9,837 bases of DNA, from the NCBI GenBank assembly GCA_002168195.1, contig NHBP01000036.1:3157-12993 (forward strand), read 5' to 3'. Of this stretch, positions 1 to 7,172 are shown piece by piece. Position numbers and translations under genes: made by a program. Origin of the DNA: Planctomycetaceae bacterium TMED10. Its GTDB lineage: Bacteria; Planctomycetota; Planctomycetia; Pirellulales; UBA7805. Below the pieces are notes generated by a model that saw only the letters and a program-made list of their open reading frames with translations, searched no databases and was not told the origin of the DNA. The number at the start of each line of letters is the position of its first letter. Position 1 is the stretch's first letter.

Positions 1-75
1 GCTCGCTGAGTGCCGCCAATTGCGTGCATCGTCGTTAACGCGCAATGAATATTTTTCCGCATGCCTTTACATTTC

Positions 76-92
76 CTTCGGATTTACCGAAG
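76..92. repeat. Short inverted repeat downstream of the PHP gene
   Basis: A perfect 6-bp inverted repeat (CTTCGG, 5-nt ATTTA loop, CCGAAG) lies about 40 bp beyond the stop codon of the leftward PHP phosphoesterase gene. It could form a small hairpin in that transcript, but no run of T follows on the minus strand, so it is not a convincing intrinsic terminator. The rest of 1-134 shows no gene that I can support; it is probably the spacer before the next gene to the left. Confidence 0.3.
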
Positions 93-134
93 CACAAAAC
101 GCGCTGCAATGTCTGATGAATAAAGAGAAATCGA

Positions 135-932
135 TTACGCTGCTGTTCTCCGCGAAAACCATTTGCGAAAACCACCTCTGGCTTTCCCGCGAATGCCATC
201 GGTAACATCTTGCCCTTTGACGATGCTCATCGGGTTTCGACAACAAACCTCAAGAGCCATATCTTCCCCAACGAGCTTTACGGCCCGCTTATAGGCCCGC
301 TGCAAAAGGGGCCGTCGACGCTTCGAACTGTGTGCATCGGTCGAAATAAAATGAACCAACCCATTGCAGAGTAAATCTTCGGAACATTTTTGAACTTTTT
401 CGCCAAACGTACCAACCAGGCTTCCGGCAGTAATTTGCATCAGGACACCCAACTCAACCAAGGGCTTCACTAGATTTGGTTGATCGAGAATACCTTGGTT
501 GCGTTCGGGGTGAGAAAGAATTCCCGTGATTCCTTTCGCCTTTAAGTTGCCGTGGAGACCCTCCAGTGGAAAATATAATTCGTGTGGAAGTTCAAGCAAC
601 ACATGACGTCCCTGGTCGGCGAGCGAAAGAATATTGTCCGCTTGGAGTTCAGCAATAAGATCGGATTCAATCCGCACATCAGCGCCTGGAAGAACCTGAA
701 GCGGAATTTCCGCGTCATCCAGCACCTGCTGAAGTTCGTCAACGCTGCGACGAATTGCGTCACTGCGATTGCAGGCATAATTGCCACACTGATGAGGCGT
801 GCAAACAATCGTCGAAATCCCATCAGCAACTGCCAGGCGAGCCATCGCCAACGATTCTGCAATATCTTTAGCGCCGTCATCAATGCCCGGGAGAAGATGG
901 CAATGGATATCGACAAATGGTTCCGCTGCCAT
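135..932 (-). CDS. CpsB/CapC-family PHP-domain phosphoesterase (tyrosine-protein phosphatase type)
   Basis: A 265-aa PHP-fold metallo-phosphoesterase of the CpsB/CapC/YwqE group. Family members use a polynuclear metal centre to dephosphorylate the tyrosine kinase that controls capsule or exopolysaccharide export. Metal-ligand motifs are visible in the expected order: DIHCHLLPGIDDG at residues 8-20 (H10, H12), TPH with H47, HPER with H141, and STDAH with D199 and H201. The residue normally a Glu after the second motif appears as Asp (GAD, D84), a conservative change. No signal peptide is present, so it is cytoplasmic. The start is supported by AGAGG six bases upstream; this site overlaps the stop codon of the preceding zinc-ribbon gene, so the two are probably translationally coupled. 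The basic C-terminus (RKWFSRR) is an extension beyond the core. The protein substrate is inferred from the family; its partner kinase is not in the window. Confidence 0.9.
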   Translation of the reverse strand: MAAEPFVDIHCHLLPGIDDGAKDIAESLAMARLAVADGISTIVCTPHQCGNYACNRSDAIRRSVDELQQVLDDAEIPLQVLPGADVRIESDLIAELQADNILSLADQGRHVLLELPHELYFPLEGLHGNLKAKGITGILSHPERNQGILDQPNLVKPLVELGVLMQITAGSLVGTFGEKVQKCSEDLLCNGLVHFISTDAHSSKRRRPLLQRAYKRAVKLVGEDMALEVCCRNPMSIVKGQDVTDGIRGKARGGFRKWFSRRTAA

Positions 933-938
933 GAAAAG

Positions 939-943
939 CCTCT
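939..943 (-). promoter_or_regulatory. Ribosome-binding site overlapping an upstream stop codon
   Basis: On the minus strand the sequence reads TAGAGGCTTTTCATG. AGAGG sits six bases before the ATG of the PHP gene and shares bases with the TAG stop of the zinc-ribbon gene. This fixes the PHP start and indicates translational coupling of the pair. Confidence 0.7.
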
Positions 944-1232
944 AGGCTGCCTTGCGAATACTTGCTGCGTCGCTTTGGTGATCGGCGTCTTGCTTGACTT
1001 GGGAGAAAGGCACAATCTCGGGCCCAACCTCGGCCTCAACCTCCTCGTCGCCAGATTTCATGCCCGAAGCATTCTGATCCGACCGTCTACTTACCCAGAT
1101 TGGGACATGAAAAGAATGAAAACAATGGCGGCATTTTACCGGCTTCATCAAGAAGATTGTTGCTAGAGTTTTGTGAAGAATATTGGCGTTGGCAGACTCG
1201 ATACGCCGTGACCAGCAATTTGAACATTTCAT
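942..1232 (-). CDS. Small four-cysteine zinc-ribbon protein, hypothetical
   Basis: A 96-aa protein with two CxxC knuckles, C3-x2-C6 and C34-x2-C37, about 27 residues apart, the spacing of a single zinc ribbon. The segment between them is moderately hydrophobic and basic, resembling small planctomycete proteins of the form CxxC-xS-x(n)-PxxCxxC. The C-terminal half (about residues 55-96) is acidic then polar and probably disordered. The start at 1232 is preferred over an internal ATG at 1148. It keeps the first CxxC pair and has GGGAG seven bases upstream, while the internal ATG has no ribosome-binding site. It lies 9 bp upstream of the PHP phosphoesterase in the same direction, with overlapping translation signals, so it probably belongs to the same operon. 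Function is unknown; a regulatory or nucleic-acid-binding role is only a guess. Confidence 0.75.
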   Translation of the reverse strand: MKCSNCWSRRIESANANILHKTLATIFLMKPVKCRHCFHSFHVPIWVSRRSDQNASGMKSGDEEVEAEVGPEIVPFSQVKQDADHQSDAASIRKAA

Positions 1233-1239
1233 ATTCTAT

Positions 1240-1244
1240 CTCCC
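1240..1244 (-). promoter_or_regulatory. Ribosome-binding site of the zinc-ribbon gene
   Basis: GGGAG on the minus strand, seven bases before the ATG at 1232. It decides between this start and the internal ATG at 1148. It also overlaps the end of an upstream reading frame whose TAG stop lies at 1236-1238. Confidence 0.6.
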
Positions 1245-1522
1245 AAAAAAACGCATCAGCTTTTTCATTCCAGCCCCGCTAATGCGACCAAAATCAAGGC
1301 CGACATATAGCAATCCATGAGGCCAGGCACCAGACCATTTTAAAAGTAGACTTGCTTGTATCGTTGCAACCGCGTGTTGGGGCAGTGTCAGGCAAATTCA
1401 TGCAACGACTCCCATCGGCGTTCGTGCTGGCAGTGCTGTGCCAGCGTACCTGAGCGCGGTTCCTCTTTGAAACCGATGCAATCCGTGATGCATCAGGAAA
1501 CCTTCAGCCAAGCAACTGTCTT
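1245..1522 (-). other. Intergenic gap with a possible decayed reading frame
   Basis: About 280 bp between the aminotransferase stop and the zinc-ribbon gene, with no intact gene visible. On the minus strand one frame is open for 43 codons (1529-1401), interrupted by a single TGA at 1398-1400, then open for another 53 codons to a TAG at 1236-1238. The second part reads as plausible protein, with tracts such as LLYVGLDFGRISG and ending MKKLMRFFGR. It has no good start codon with a ribosome-binding site. It could be a pseudogene remnant carrying one nonsense mutation, or chance. No clear promoter was identified, although the leader of the zinc-ribbon mRNA must begin here if it is transcribed separately. 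Confidence 0.25.
1426..1445. repeat. Inverted repeat in the aminotransferase/zinc-ribbon gap
   Basis: A perfect 7-bp inverted repeat (GCTGGCA, 6-nt GTGCTG loop, TGCCAGC) about 80 bp downstream of the aminotransferase stop. It could form a hairpin at the end of that transcript or be a protein-binding dyad. There is no T-tract after it on the minus strand. A separate 10-bp palindrome, TGATGCATCA, lies at 1486-1495. Confidence 0.35.
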
Positions 1523-2686
1523 TTAGACATTAGGCCAAAATGCGGCGTGTACTTTGCTTATCGCCTCGGCGACCTTATCGAGGATACTTTGATCGGCAAG
1601 CAAAATCGGGTGATGCAGCAGAATAGTTGAATCAGCAGCTTTCTCACTAAACGGGAGCGCAACCGAACGGCGACAACGACGCTCGCTCCGCTTTGAAAAA
1701 CCACGGAATCCACTGTCGATTGCTAACCCCTCCGCCTGCAAGGCTTGCAAAAAAAGCTCCCGCGATGGTCCTTCCCCTGTATCTCCTGAATAAAGCCATC
1801 CCAGTTTGTAATAACTCGACTGCGCGTTCTCTAGATGTACCGGGGCATGCAGATTCGTCCAGTTGCCTCCTGATTTAAGCAGATAGGTTACCGCTTGAGC
1901 GCGGCGGAGATTGAATTCATCAAGCACCTCCAACTGCGGCAAAAGTACGGCGGCCTGTAACTGACTCAATGGAAAGGCATCGTTGCCCCGATGGCCAAAT
2001 ATTTTAGCGCGTTGATAGATATCCTCACGATCAGTCAAAAGGGCTCCTCCGCGACCTGCAGTCAGAAGTTTACTGCCTCCGAAACTAAGCACGCTCACAT
2101 CACCAAAGGAACCGACTATGCGATTGCCAATCTTCGCACCCGGAACCTGGCAAGCATCTTCAATCACGGCAACGCCTCGCGCATGGGCCCACTCTTCAAT
2201 CTCGCTGATGGGTGCAAGTGTGCCGTGAAGATGTGAAATAATTATCGCCCTTACGTCCGAACTGTACACCGCATCCAGTCTTTCCGGATCGATCGACCAG
2301 TGATCCTCTGCAATATCGACCAATACCGGACGGGCACCCATTTGTTCAATCGCACGAAAATTGCCGGGGAAATCATAAGCGGCAAGGATAACTTCATCTT
2401 TTTCCTCAACGCCAACGCCGCGAAGGGCCGCTTCGACGGCGTAGGTTCCGGAACTGCAGGGAAGCACAAACCGCCTATGGTGACTCTGGCATAAAGCATC
2501 ACAGAGCCGCTCGATCCAGACCCCGTGGTAGGTCCCCCAACTTCCATCGGACCATGCCGCGCGTAACACCTCACCGACGCCCGGATCTGCAGATGGCCAA
2601 CTTGGTGCGCCCTCCGGGAAAACAGGAGTTCCCCCGTAAAGCGCCAGTGTCTGAGCGTGTTCCACTTTTTTATTTGCCGGTTGCAT
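1523..2686 (-). CDS. DegT/DnrJ/EryC1/StrS-family PLP-dependent aminotransferase
   Basis: A 387-aa fold-type I aminotransferase of the sugar/aminoshikimate class. Such enzymes transfer an amino group to keto-sugars bound to nucleotides (or make AHBA-like precursors) for surface polysaccharide or secondary-metabolite assembly. Visible features: ALYGGTPVFP near residues 15-24; the cofactor-phosphate loop CSSGTYAVEAAL (77-88); EDACQVPGA (176-184) with D177 expected to hold the pyridine nitrogen; and the Schiff-base lysine K206 in SFGGSKLLTAGRGGALLT (201-218). Length is normal for the family. The start is set by AGGA about nine bases upstream. It is the first of three minus-strand genes; with the CpsB-type phosphatase it suggests an exopolysaccharide context. 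The substrate cannot be read from the sequence. It is cytoplasmic. Confidence 0.92.
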   Translation of the reverse strand: MQPANKKVEHAQTLALYGGTPVFPEGAPSWPSADPGVGEVLRAAWSDGSWGTYHGVWIERLCDALCQSHHRRFVLPCSSGTYAVEAALRGVGVEEKDEVILAAYDFPGNFRAIEQMGARPVLVDIAEDHWSIDPERLDAVYSSDVRAIIISHLHGTLAPISEIEEWAHARGVAVIEDACQVPGAKIGNRIVGSFGDVSVLSFGGSKLLTAGRGGALLTDREDIYQRAKIFGHRGNDAFPLSQLQAAVLLPQLEVLDEFNLRRAQAVTYLLKSGGNWTNLHAPVHLENAQSSYYKLGWLYSGDTGEGPSRELFLQALQAEGLAIDSGFRGFSKRSERRCRRSVALPFSEKAADSTILLHHPILLADQSILDKVAEAISKVHAAFWPNV

Positions 2687-3150
2687 TGATAGCCATCCTA
2701 ATTTCTAGACCGTGTGCTGACAACGCAGTCGGTGCTAGGTCAATCAAATGGCATTTACGGCAACGGCAGTTAATCACCAACCAGAGAAAACGATGTTCGG
2801 TGAATTTAATGCAGGCGTCGACGACGACTTTCCTCACAGAGTAACCTGCGTTCCAGGTTGGATCTGCCGCCGATTGTCGGCACGCACTGAGCAACAAAAA
2901 CGCAAAGCTACTTGCTAGCACCATGCATTACCATTGGCCGGCCGATGCTCCTAGGATCTACAGCAGCATGGCGATCCGAGAAAATATAGCAAAGCAGATA
3001 GCATCATTAAATATTTTGCTTTTATTGCCTAAGTGAAATCCTCAATCGGCCGATAAGATATATGGTTTGTATGGATTGTAAGGCCAGAGAAGGCTTATCA
3101 GTTCATTTTTGCAGGGGGCTGCAATCGCACAAAGATACCGTCCTTTGCAC
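2687..3150. other. Divergent intergenic region of about 460 bp
   Basis: Lies between the leftward aminotransferase and the rightward secreted-protein cluster, so promoters for both should be here; no consensus -35/-10 pair stood out. The stretch 2981-3075 is AT-rich, containing AAAATAT (2981-2987) and its complement ATATTTT (3011-3017), and is the likeliest promoter zone for the plus-strand genes. A minus-strand frame (2924 to 2670, 84 codons) begins with a lipobox-like LLLSAC but lacks a basic n-region and a ribosome-binding site, and it runs 17 bp into the aminotransferase gene; I do not call it a gene. Confidence 0.4.
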
Positions 3151-3717
3151 ATGGTTTATTCATATCGCATTTGTCTGCTGTTGCTCGTCGTGGGCAGTCA
3201 CCTTTTTTTTGGAATGGAAAAAACATTGGCGGAAAAGATAGTCCGTCCCGTTAAACCTGCTGAGCCTTTTGAAGATGTCACCTTGGACCCGTCAGGAAAT
3301 TTTTTCTGTTGCTTGCGCAATGAACAAAAAAATTGCAAGACGATGGTACGACTCTATCAGGATGAAAAACTGATCGCTTATATAGAAACAAATTCACAAC
3401 AAGCCTTTGCGTTCTCGGGCCTACGACCCGGAACCTATCAGGTCTATTGGGACTGCCCTGATGATAGCTACCACACAAAGATGGTTCGTATCTGGAAACA
3501 TGACCAAGCTCCACCAGTCGCGAAAGATTACCTCTCGCTTCAAACCGTCGCGCCTCCGGTGGTCCGCGGCCAATACGGAAGCGGTGACTCGAATGGCGGA
3601 TCAACGTCACCTGTCGGCATGCGTCGCATATTTCGCAATCCGTGGATTTCTGCGGCAATAATCTCTACTGCAATTGCAGTACCTATTGCGGTCGCCTATG
3701 ACGACGACGCCAGTTAA
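3151..3717 (+). CDS. Secreted carboxypeptidase-regulatory-like protein, tandem paralog 1
   Basis: A 188-aa exported protein, first of three tandem relatives. It has an N-terminal signal peptide (hydrophobic core about residues 7-21, possible cleavage after TLA at 25-27). A beta-sandwich-like domain (about 45-102) follows, ending in GLRPGTYQVYW, typical of carboxypeptidase-regulatory/SpaA-like folds. Then come VRIW (112-115), APP (120-122), VVRGQ (137-141) and a hydrophobic helix (about 165-183) before an acidic DDD tail. The beta domain is more diverged than in the two neighbours and carries four cysteines (53, 54, 62, 102) that could form disulfides outside the cytoplasm. The ATG at 3151 is chosen because it gives a compact signal peptide. 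An in-frame TTG at 3109 would add 14 residues; neither has a clear ribosome-binding site. Function is unknown; a surface or periplasmic role is inferred. Confidence 0.75.
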   Translation: MVYSYRICLLLLVVGSHLFFGMEKTLAEKIVRPVKPAEPFEDVTLDPSGNFFCCLRNEQKNCKTMVRLYQDEKLIAYIETNSQQAFAFSGLRPGTYQVYWDCPDDSYHTKMVRIWKHDQAPPVAKDYLSLQTVAPPVVRGQYGSGDSNGGSTSPVGMRRIFRNPWISAAIISTAIAVPIAVAYDDDAS

Positions 3718-3783
3718 CAAATGCATATCGACACACGGAAAACGCATCCAAAGTTGACGCTACTTTCGGGGAAATGGGTTAGG

Positions 3784-4431
3784 ATGAAAAGCAAATTCAA
3801 CAAAGTCTGTTTAATCTGCGGATTGGTCTCTGGCATATGGGGAACCATTGCGGTTCCCACCGCCCTTGCCGGCAAACCTGCAAAGGAAACGCGGGCTAGA
3901 CCAACTGCGGCGATCGTGGATGTTGCCTTAAGTGACCAGGCAACGCTAACCGGTCGCTTGACCACACCAGATGGCACGCCCCTGAACCAGCGAATCGTTA
4001 CCCTATCTTCGGGAACGACTGTTTTAAAGACAACCAAATCAGATTCGAATGGTTATTTTGTCTTCGATGCAGTATCTGCTGGCAGCCTTGCCGTAGCGAG
4101 TGATGATTGTTCACAGCACCTGCGGGTTTGGACCAAGGCATCGGCACCGCCGATTGCCCAGTCCGAGGCAAAACTTGTCTGTGGTCCCACCGTTGTTCGC
4201 GGACAATTTGGCAACACGATTGGTGGACTCACGGCACCGTCGATCCATCCCGCGCAATACCTTCGTCATCCGGCGACCGCCTTTGGAGTGATCGGAATGG
4301 CCATTGCCGCTCCTCTCGCTATCCATGAGGAAATTGATGATGTGCCCGCAACGCCCCTCTATTCCCCATCCCTCTCCTACCTTCCGCAATATCCAATACG
4401 CATCACTCCCCCTACTCCCCCTCCACCATAG
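3784..4431 (+). CDS. Secreted carboxypeptidase-regulatory-like protein, tandem paralog 2
   Basis: A 215-aa exported protein. The signal peptide has a KSKFNK n-region, a hydrophobic core at 8-28 and an ALA|G cleavage site at 27-30. The beta-sandwich (about 50-107) has the classic pattern GRLTTPDGTPL ... SDSNGYFVF of carboxypeptidase-regulatory domains. Then LRVW (113-116), APP (121-123), VVRGQ (137-141) and a hydrophobic stretch with AIAAPLAI (about 164-180). Unlike its neighbours it ends in a proline-rich tail of about 25 residues (TPPTPPPP at the end), possibly disordered or wall-spanning. The ATG at 3784 is preferred to the in-frame ATG at 3721, which would put about 21 extra polar residues before the signal peptide. 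GGGGA lies about 11 bases upstream. It follows paralog 1 by 66 bp, probably in one transcript. Function unknown. Confidence 0.82.
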   Translation: MKSKFNKVCLICGLVSGIWGTIAVPTALAGKPAKETRARPTAAIVDVALSDQATLTGRLTTPDGTPLNQRIVTLSSGTTVLKTTKSDSNGYFVFDAVSAGSLAVASDDCSQHLRVWTKASAPPIAQSEAKLVCGPTVVRGQFGNTIGGLTAPSIHPAQYLRHPATAFGVIGMAIAAPLAIHEEIDDVPATPLYSPSLSYLPQYPIRITPPTPPPP

Positions 4432-4514
4432 CATTGGGCGGATGAACTTTTTGTTTTGAAAATTCCCTGTCGCGATGTTTTAAATTCCTGGGATTACCAG
4501 ACGCTAGGCAACAC

Positions 4515-5072
4515 ATGCGAGAAACCAGATTTCAACGCATCGTAAGGCAACTTGGGATTGCCTGCATGCTTGTTGCTTTTCTCTTTCAGCCCCTCGCGAC
4601 GCAGATCCTCAGAGCCGACGATTTGATCAGGCAACAGGGCAATGCGACGGGCAATGCGACTCAGGCCCCCGTAACGATCGACCTCCGCCTCGGCAGCAAT
4701 ACTACCCTCCGCGGACGTTTGATCACTCCTCGCGGCAGTGGTGTTTCTGCGGAAGCTCTGCAACTTAATCGGGGACCCGAGAATGTCCTCACGGTAAAGA
4801 CCGATCCACTCGGCTATTTTATCATCCCCTCGCCATCGCCTGGAGTCTATCAATTCACCAATGGCACGTGGGTCCAGTCCGTCAGGATTTGGACATCCGG
4901 TACCGCTCCGCCAGCAGCTAAAGACCAAATCCTTATCGTCGCGAAAGAGCCTATTATTGCCGGTCAGGTCTCGCCACTTCGCTATTGGATGGCAAATCCG
5001 AACGTGATGCTTGCCACGGCAGCCATTGCGATTGCGGTGCCCCTTCTCATCTATCGACCCGCTTCTGACTGA
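4515..5072 (+). CDS. Secreted carboxypeptidase-regulatory-like protein, tandem paralog 3
   Basis: A 185-aa exported protein. Its signal peptide has an arginine-rich n-region (R2, R5, R8, R11), a hydrophobic core at about 13-27 and likely cleavage after LRA (32-34). The beta-sandwich (about 54-115) shows LRGRLITPRG and TDPLGYFIIP, then PGVYQF. Next are VRIW (123-126), APP (131-133), IIAGQ (147-151) and a hydrophobic helix with AIAIAVPLLIY (about 160-180), then a short tail. The W-x4-APP spacing is identical in all three paralogs. A perfect 12-bp tandem repeat encodes GNAT twice just after the signal peptide. AGG six bases upstream supports the start. It ends convergently against glgB with 26 bp between stops. 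Function unknown; an envelope-exposed, possibly membrane-tethered protein is inferred. Confidence 0.82.
   Translation: MRETRFQRIVRQLGIACMLVAFLFQPLATQILRADDLIRQQGNATGNATQAPVTIDLRLGSNTTLRGRLITPRGSGVSAEALQLNRGPENVLTVKTDPLGYFIIPSPSPGVYQFTNGTWVQSVRIWTSGTAPPAAKDQILIVAKEPIIAGQVSPLRYWMANPNVMLATAAIAIAVPLLIYRPASD
4637..4660 (+). repeat. In-frame 12-bp tandem duplication
   Basis: Two perfect head-to-tail copies of GGGCAATGCGAC inside paralog 3, encoding Gly-Asn-Ala-Thr twice in the linker after the signal peptide. It keeps the frame and looks like a replication-slippage duplication; copy number could vary between strains. Confidence 0.85.
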
Positions 5073-5085
5073 TCATCGCCTTCAC

Positions 5086-5098
5086 GCCCAGCGAGGGC
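5086..5098. terminator. Weak dyad between convergent stop codons
   Basis: GCCC-AGCGA-GGGC in the 26-bp space between paralog 3 and glgB. The stem is only 4 bp, with no T-tract on either strand, so a terminator role is only a possibility suggested by position. Confidence 0.2.
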
Positions 5099-7009
5099 TT
5101 AGGAAGAGGGCTTCAGGATCGTGACGCCCAAAGGTGGAATAGTCAATTCTAATGAATAGGGCCGTCCGTGCAGCGGATTCCGTGTAGCGAGAACGCCCTT
5201 GCCATTGCCGACATCGCTTCCATCGTAATAGGTTGAATCGCTATTGAAGATCTCTTCGTAGCGGGTGAATTCCGGGACACCAATGTGATAATTATTGCGA
5301 ACGACTGGCGTAAAATTACAGCAGACGAGTAAAAAATTACTCGGATCGCGCGCTCGACGGAGATAGCAAATGGTGCTGTTTTCATAATCGTTGCAATCAA
5401 TCCATTCGAAGCCCTCCGGATCAAAATCAACCTCATGGAGCGCCGGTTCGCTGCGGTATATTCGATTCAGATCAGCGACGCACGCTTGCAAGCCTTTATG
5501 GCTATCCCACTGCAGTAAATCCCACTGAAGACCATCATCGTGATTCCACTCATTCCACTGACCAAAATCGCTACCCATGAAAAGTAAATTCTTCCCGGGA
5601 TGCGTCCACATATAGGTATAGAGCAACCGTAAATTTGCAAATTTTTGCCAGAGATCCCCAGGCATTTGATCGAGTAACGACCCTTTTCCGTGAACCACCT
5701 CGTCATGCGAGAGGGGCAAACAGAAGTTTTCGGTAAATGCATAGATCAAGCTGAATGTAAGCTCGTCGTGATGAAATTTGCGATGAATCGGCTCATGGTG
5801 CATGTAACGGAGCGTATCATTCATCCAACCCATATTCCACTTCAGGCTGAAACCGAGACCACCCAGATACGTGGGTCGCGAAACACCGCCCCAAGCGGTC
5901 GATTCCTCGGCAATCGTCAATACTCCAGGATATTCAAGGTGGACTTTTTCATTAAATTCCTTCAGCAACGAGACGGCGCCTAGGTTCTCTCGACCACCAA
6001 ATTCATTTGGAATCCATTCACCCTCCTCGCGGCTGTAATCGAGATACAGCATGGAGGCGACCGCATCCACACGCAAGCCATCGATATGGTATTTGTCGAG
6101 CCAAAAAAGTGCGTTGGCCAACAGAAAATTCCGAACCTCGTTTCGATCGTAATTAAAAACCATCGTCCCCCAGTCAGGATGCTCGCCCTGCCGTGGATCG
6201 GCGTGTTCATAGAGTGCGGTGCCATCAAATTGACGCAACCCGTGGGCATCGCGAGGAAAATGGGCAGGAACCCAGTCTAAAATGACGCCGAGTCCGTGCT
6301 GATGGCAATAGTCGATAAAGTACATTAAATCCTGAGGCGTACCATACCGGCTTGTGGCGGCGTAATAACCGACAGTTTGGTATCCCCAACTTCCGGTAAA
6401 AGGATGTTCACTGACCGGAAGTAATTGCAAATGGGTGTACCCCATACGGGTGCAATACTCGACCAGCCGATGCGCCAATTCGCGGTAGGAAAACCAGCCG
6501 TTTTCATGATCTTCGTCACGTTGCCAACTTCCCAAGTGCACTTCGTAGATTGAGATTGGCGCATTCAATCCATTGCTTTGAGCGCGGGACTGCAGCCAAT
6601 CTGCATCACCCCAGACATAGCGGTCTAAATCAGAAACAATCGATGCGGTACGCGGTGGGATCTCAGCTGCAAAGCCAAACGGGTCGGATTTTTCTAAAGT
6701 ATTTCCACCGCTTTGAAGGCGAAATTTATACGCCTCCCCTTCAGAAGCTTCCGGTATAAATAACTCCCAGATACCACTGGGAATCAGTTTTCGCATTTCG
6801 TGAGCCGAGCCCGTCCATGCGTTGAAGTCCCCAACCACCTGTACAGAATCAGCATTTGGCGCCCAGACTCCAAAATGCACGCCCTCGACTCCGTCAACAG
6901 TCTCCAAGTGCGCACCCAGTAACTGATAGATGCCCCAATGGGTACCTTCTCCAAGAAGGTGGCAATCATAATCACTAAAACCGATGTTGCTCATCTGCGA
7001 TTTGGACAT
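5099..7009 (-). CDS. glgB: 1,4-alpha-glucan (glycogen) branching enzyme, GH13
   Basis: A 636-aa cytoplasmic enzyme that cuts alpha-1,4-glucan chains and rejoins them as alpha-1,6 branches in glycogen synthesis. Domain order: an N-terminal CBM48/beta-sandwich (about residues 25-115; [18 protein letters not shown], then VGDFNAW), the GH13 barrel, and a C-terminal all-beta domain (about 525-635). Conserved barrel motifs: [14 protein letters not shown] (about 245-258); [17 protein letters not shown] with nucleophile D315; TIAEEST with acid/base E368; and [13 protein letters not shown] with transition-state D436. AGGGA lies about 13 bases before the ATG at 7009. An in-frame ATG at 6994 is possible, and the frame stays open to an ATG at 7096, which would add 29 residues unlike the family and lacks a strong ribosome-binding site. 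No other glycogen gene is adjacent. The sequence is intact and full length. Confidence 0.96.
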   Translation of the reverse strand: MSKSQMSNIGFSDYDCHLLGEGTHWGIYQLLGAHLETVDGVEGVHFGVWAPNADSVQVVGDFNAWTGSAHEMRKLIPSGIWELFIPEASEGEAYKFRLQSGGNTLEKSDPFGFAAEIPPRTASIVSDLDRYVWGDADWLQSRAQSNGLNAPISIYEVHLGSWQRDEDHENGWFSYRELAHRLVEYCTRMGYTHLQLLPVSEHPFTGSWGYQTVGYYAATSRYGTPQDLMYFIDYCHQHGLGVILDWVPAHFPRDAHGLRQFDGTALYEHADPRQGEHPDWGTMVFNYDRNEVRNFLLANALFWLDKYHIDGLRVDAVASMLYLDYSREEGEWIPNEFGGRENLGAVSLLKEFNEKVHLEYPGVLTIAEESTAWGGVSRPTYLGGLGFSLKWNMGWMNDTLRYMHHEPIHRKFHHDELTFSLIYAFTENFCLPLSHDEVVHGKGSLLDQMPGDLWQKFANLRLLYTYMWTHPGKNLLFMGSDFGQWNEWNHDDGLQWDLLQWDSHKGLQACVADLNRIYRSEPALHEVDFDPEGFEWIDCNDYENSTICYLRRARDPSNFLLVCCNFTPVVRNNYHIGVPEFTRYEEIFNSDSTYYDGSDVGNGKGVLATRNPLHGRPYSLELTIPPLGVTILKPSS

Positions 7010-7172
7010 CTTGGATTGGAAGTCCCTGGAGAAAAGGGCCGTAAAAATGCCGCGATCAATTAGGTTGCATCGAATACACCATGCAAACAAACTCAACCGC
7101 CACCAAGCCTACGCAAAACTGCCTATTGCAGTCTCAAAAACCATGCCGCATGAACGCATACTGCGAAACGGT

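Noticed and set aside
20..205. Short plus-strand frame at the left edge
   Set aside because: It runs into the 3' end of the PHP gene on the other strand and shows no start signal or domain.
542..1039. Minus-strand frame overlapping the PHP gene in another register
   Set aside because: The overlapping PHP frame contains all the metal-binding motifs; this register is a by-product.
582..1166. Long plus-strand open frame opposite the PHP and zinc-ribbon genes
   Set aside because: It lies antisense to two genes with recognisable motifs and good ribosome-binding sites, and its translation has no family features.
3278..3658. Minus-strand frame opposite secreted paralog 1
   Set aside because: Antisense to a gene with signal peptide and paralog motifs; composition rich in R, H and P is typical of an antisense shadow.
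3721..3783. Extending secreted paralog 2 to the ATG at 3721
   Set aside because: It would place about 21 polar residues before an otherwise standard signal peptide.
4494..4928. Minus-strand frame opposite secreted paralog 3
   Set aside because: Antisense to a gene with paralog support; no motif of its own.
7010..7096. Extending GlgB to the upstream ATG at 7096
   Set aside because: The extra 29 residues do not resemble GlgB N-termini and the site lacks a clear ribosome-binding site; the ATG at 7009 fits better.
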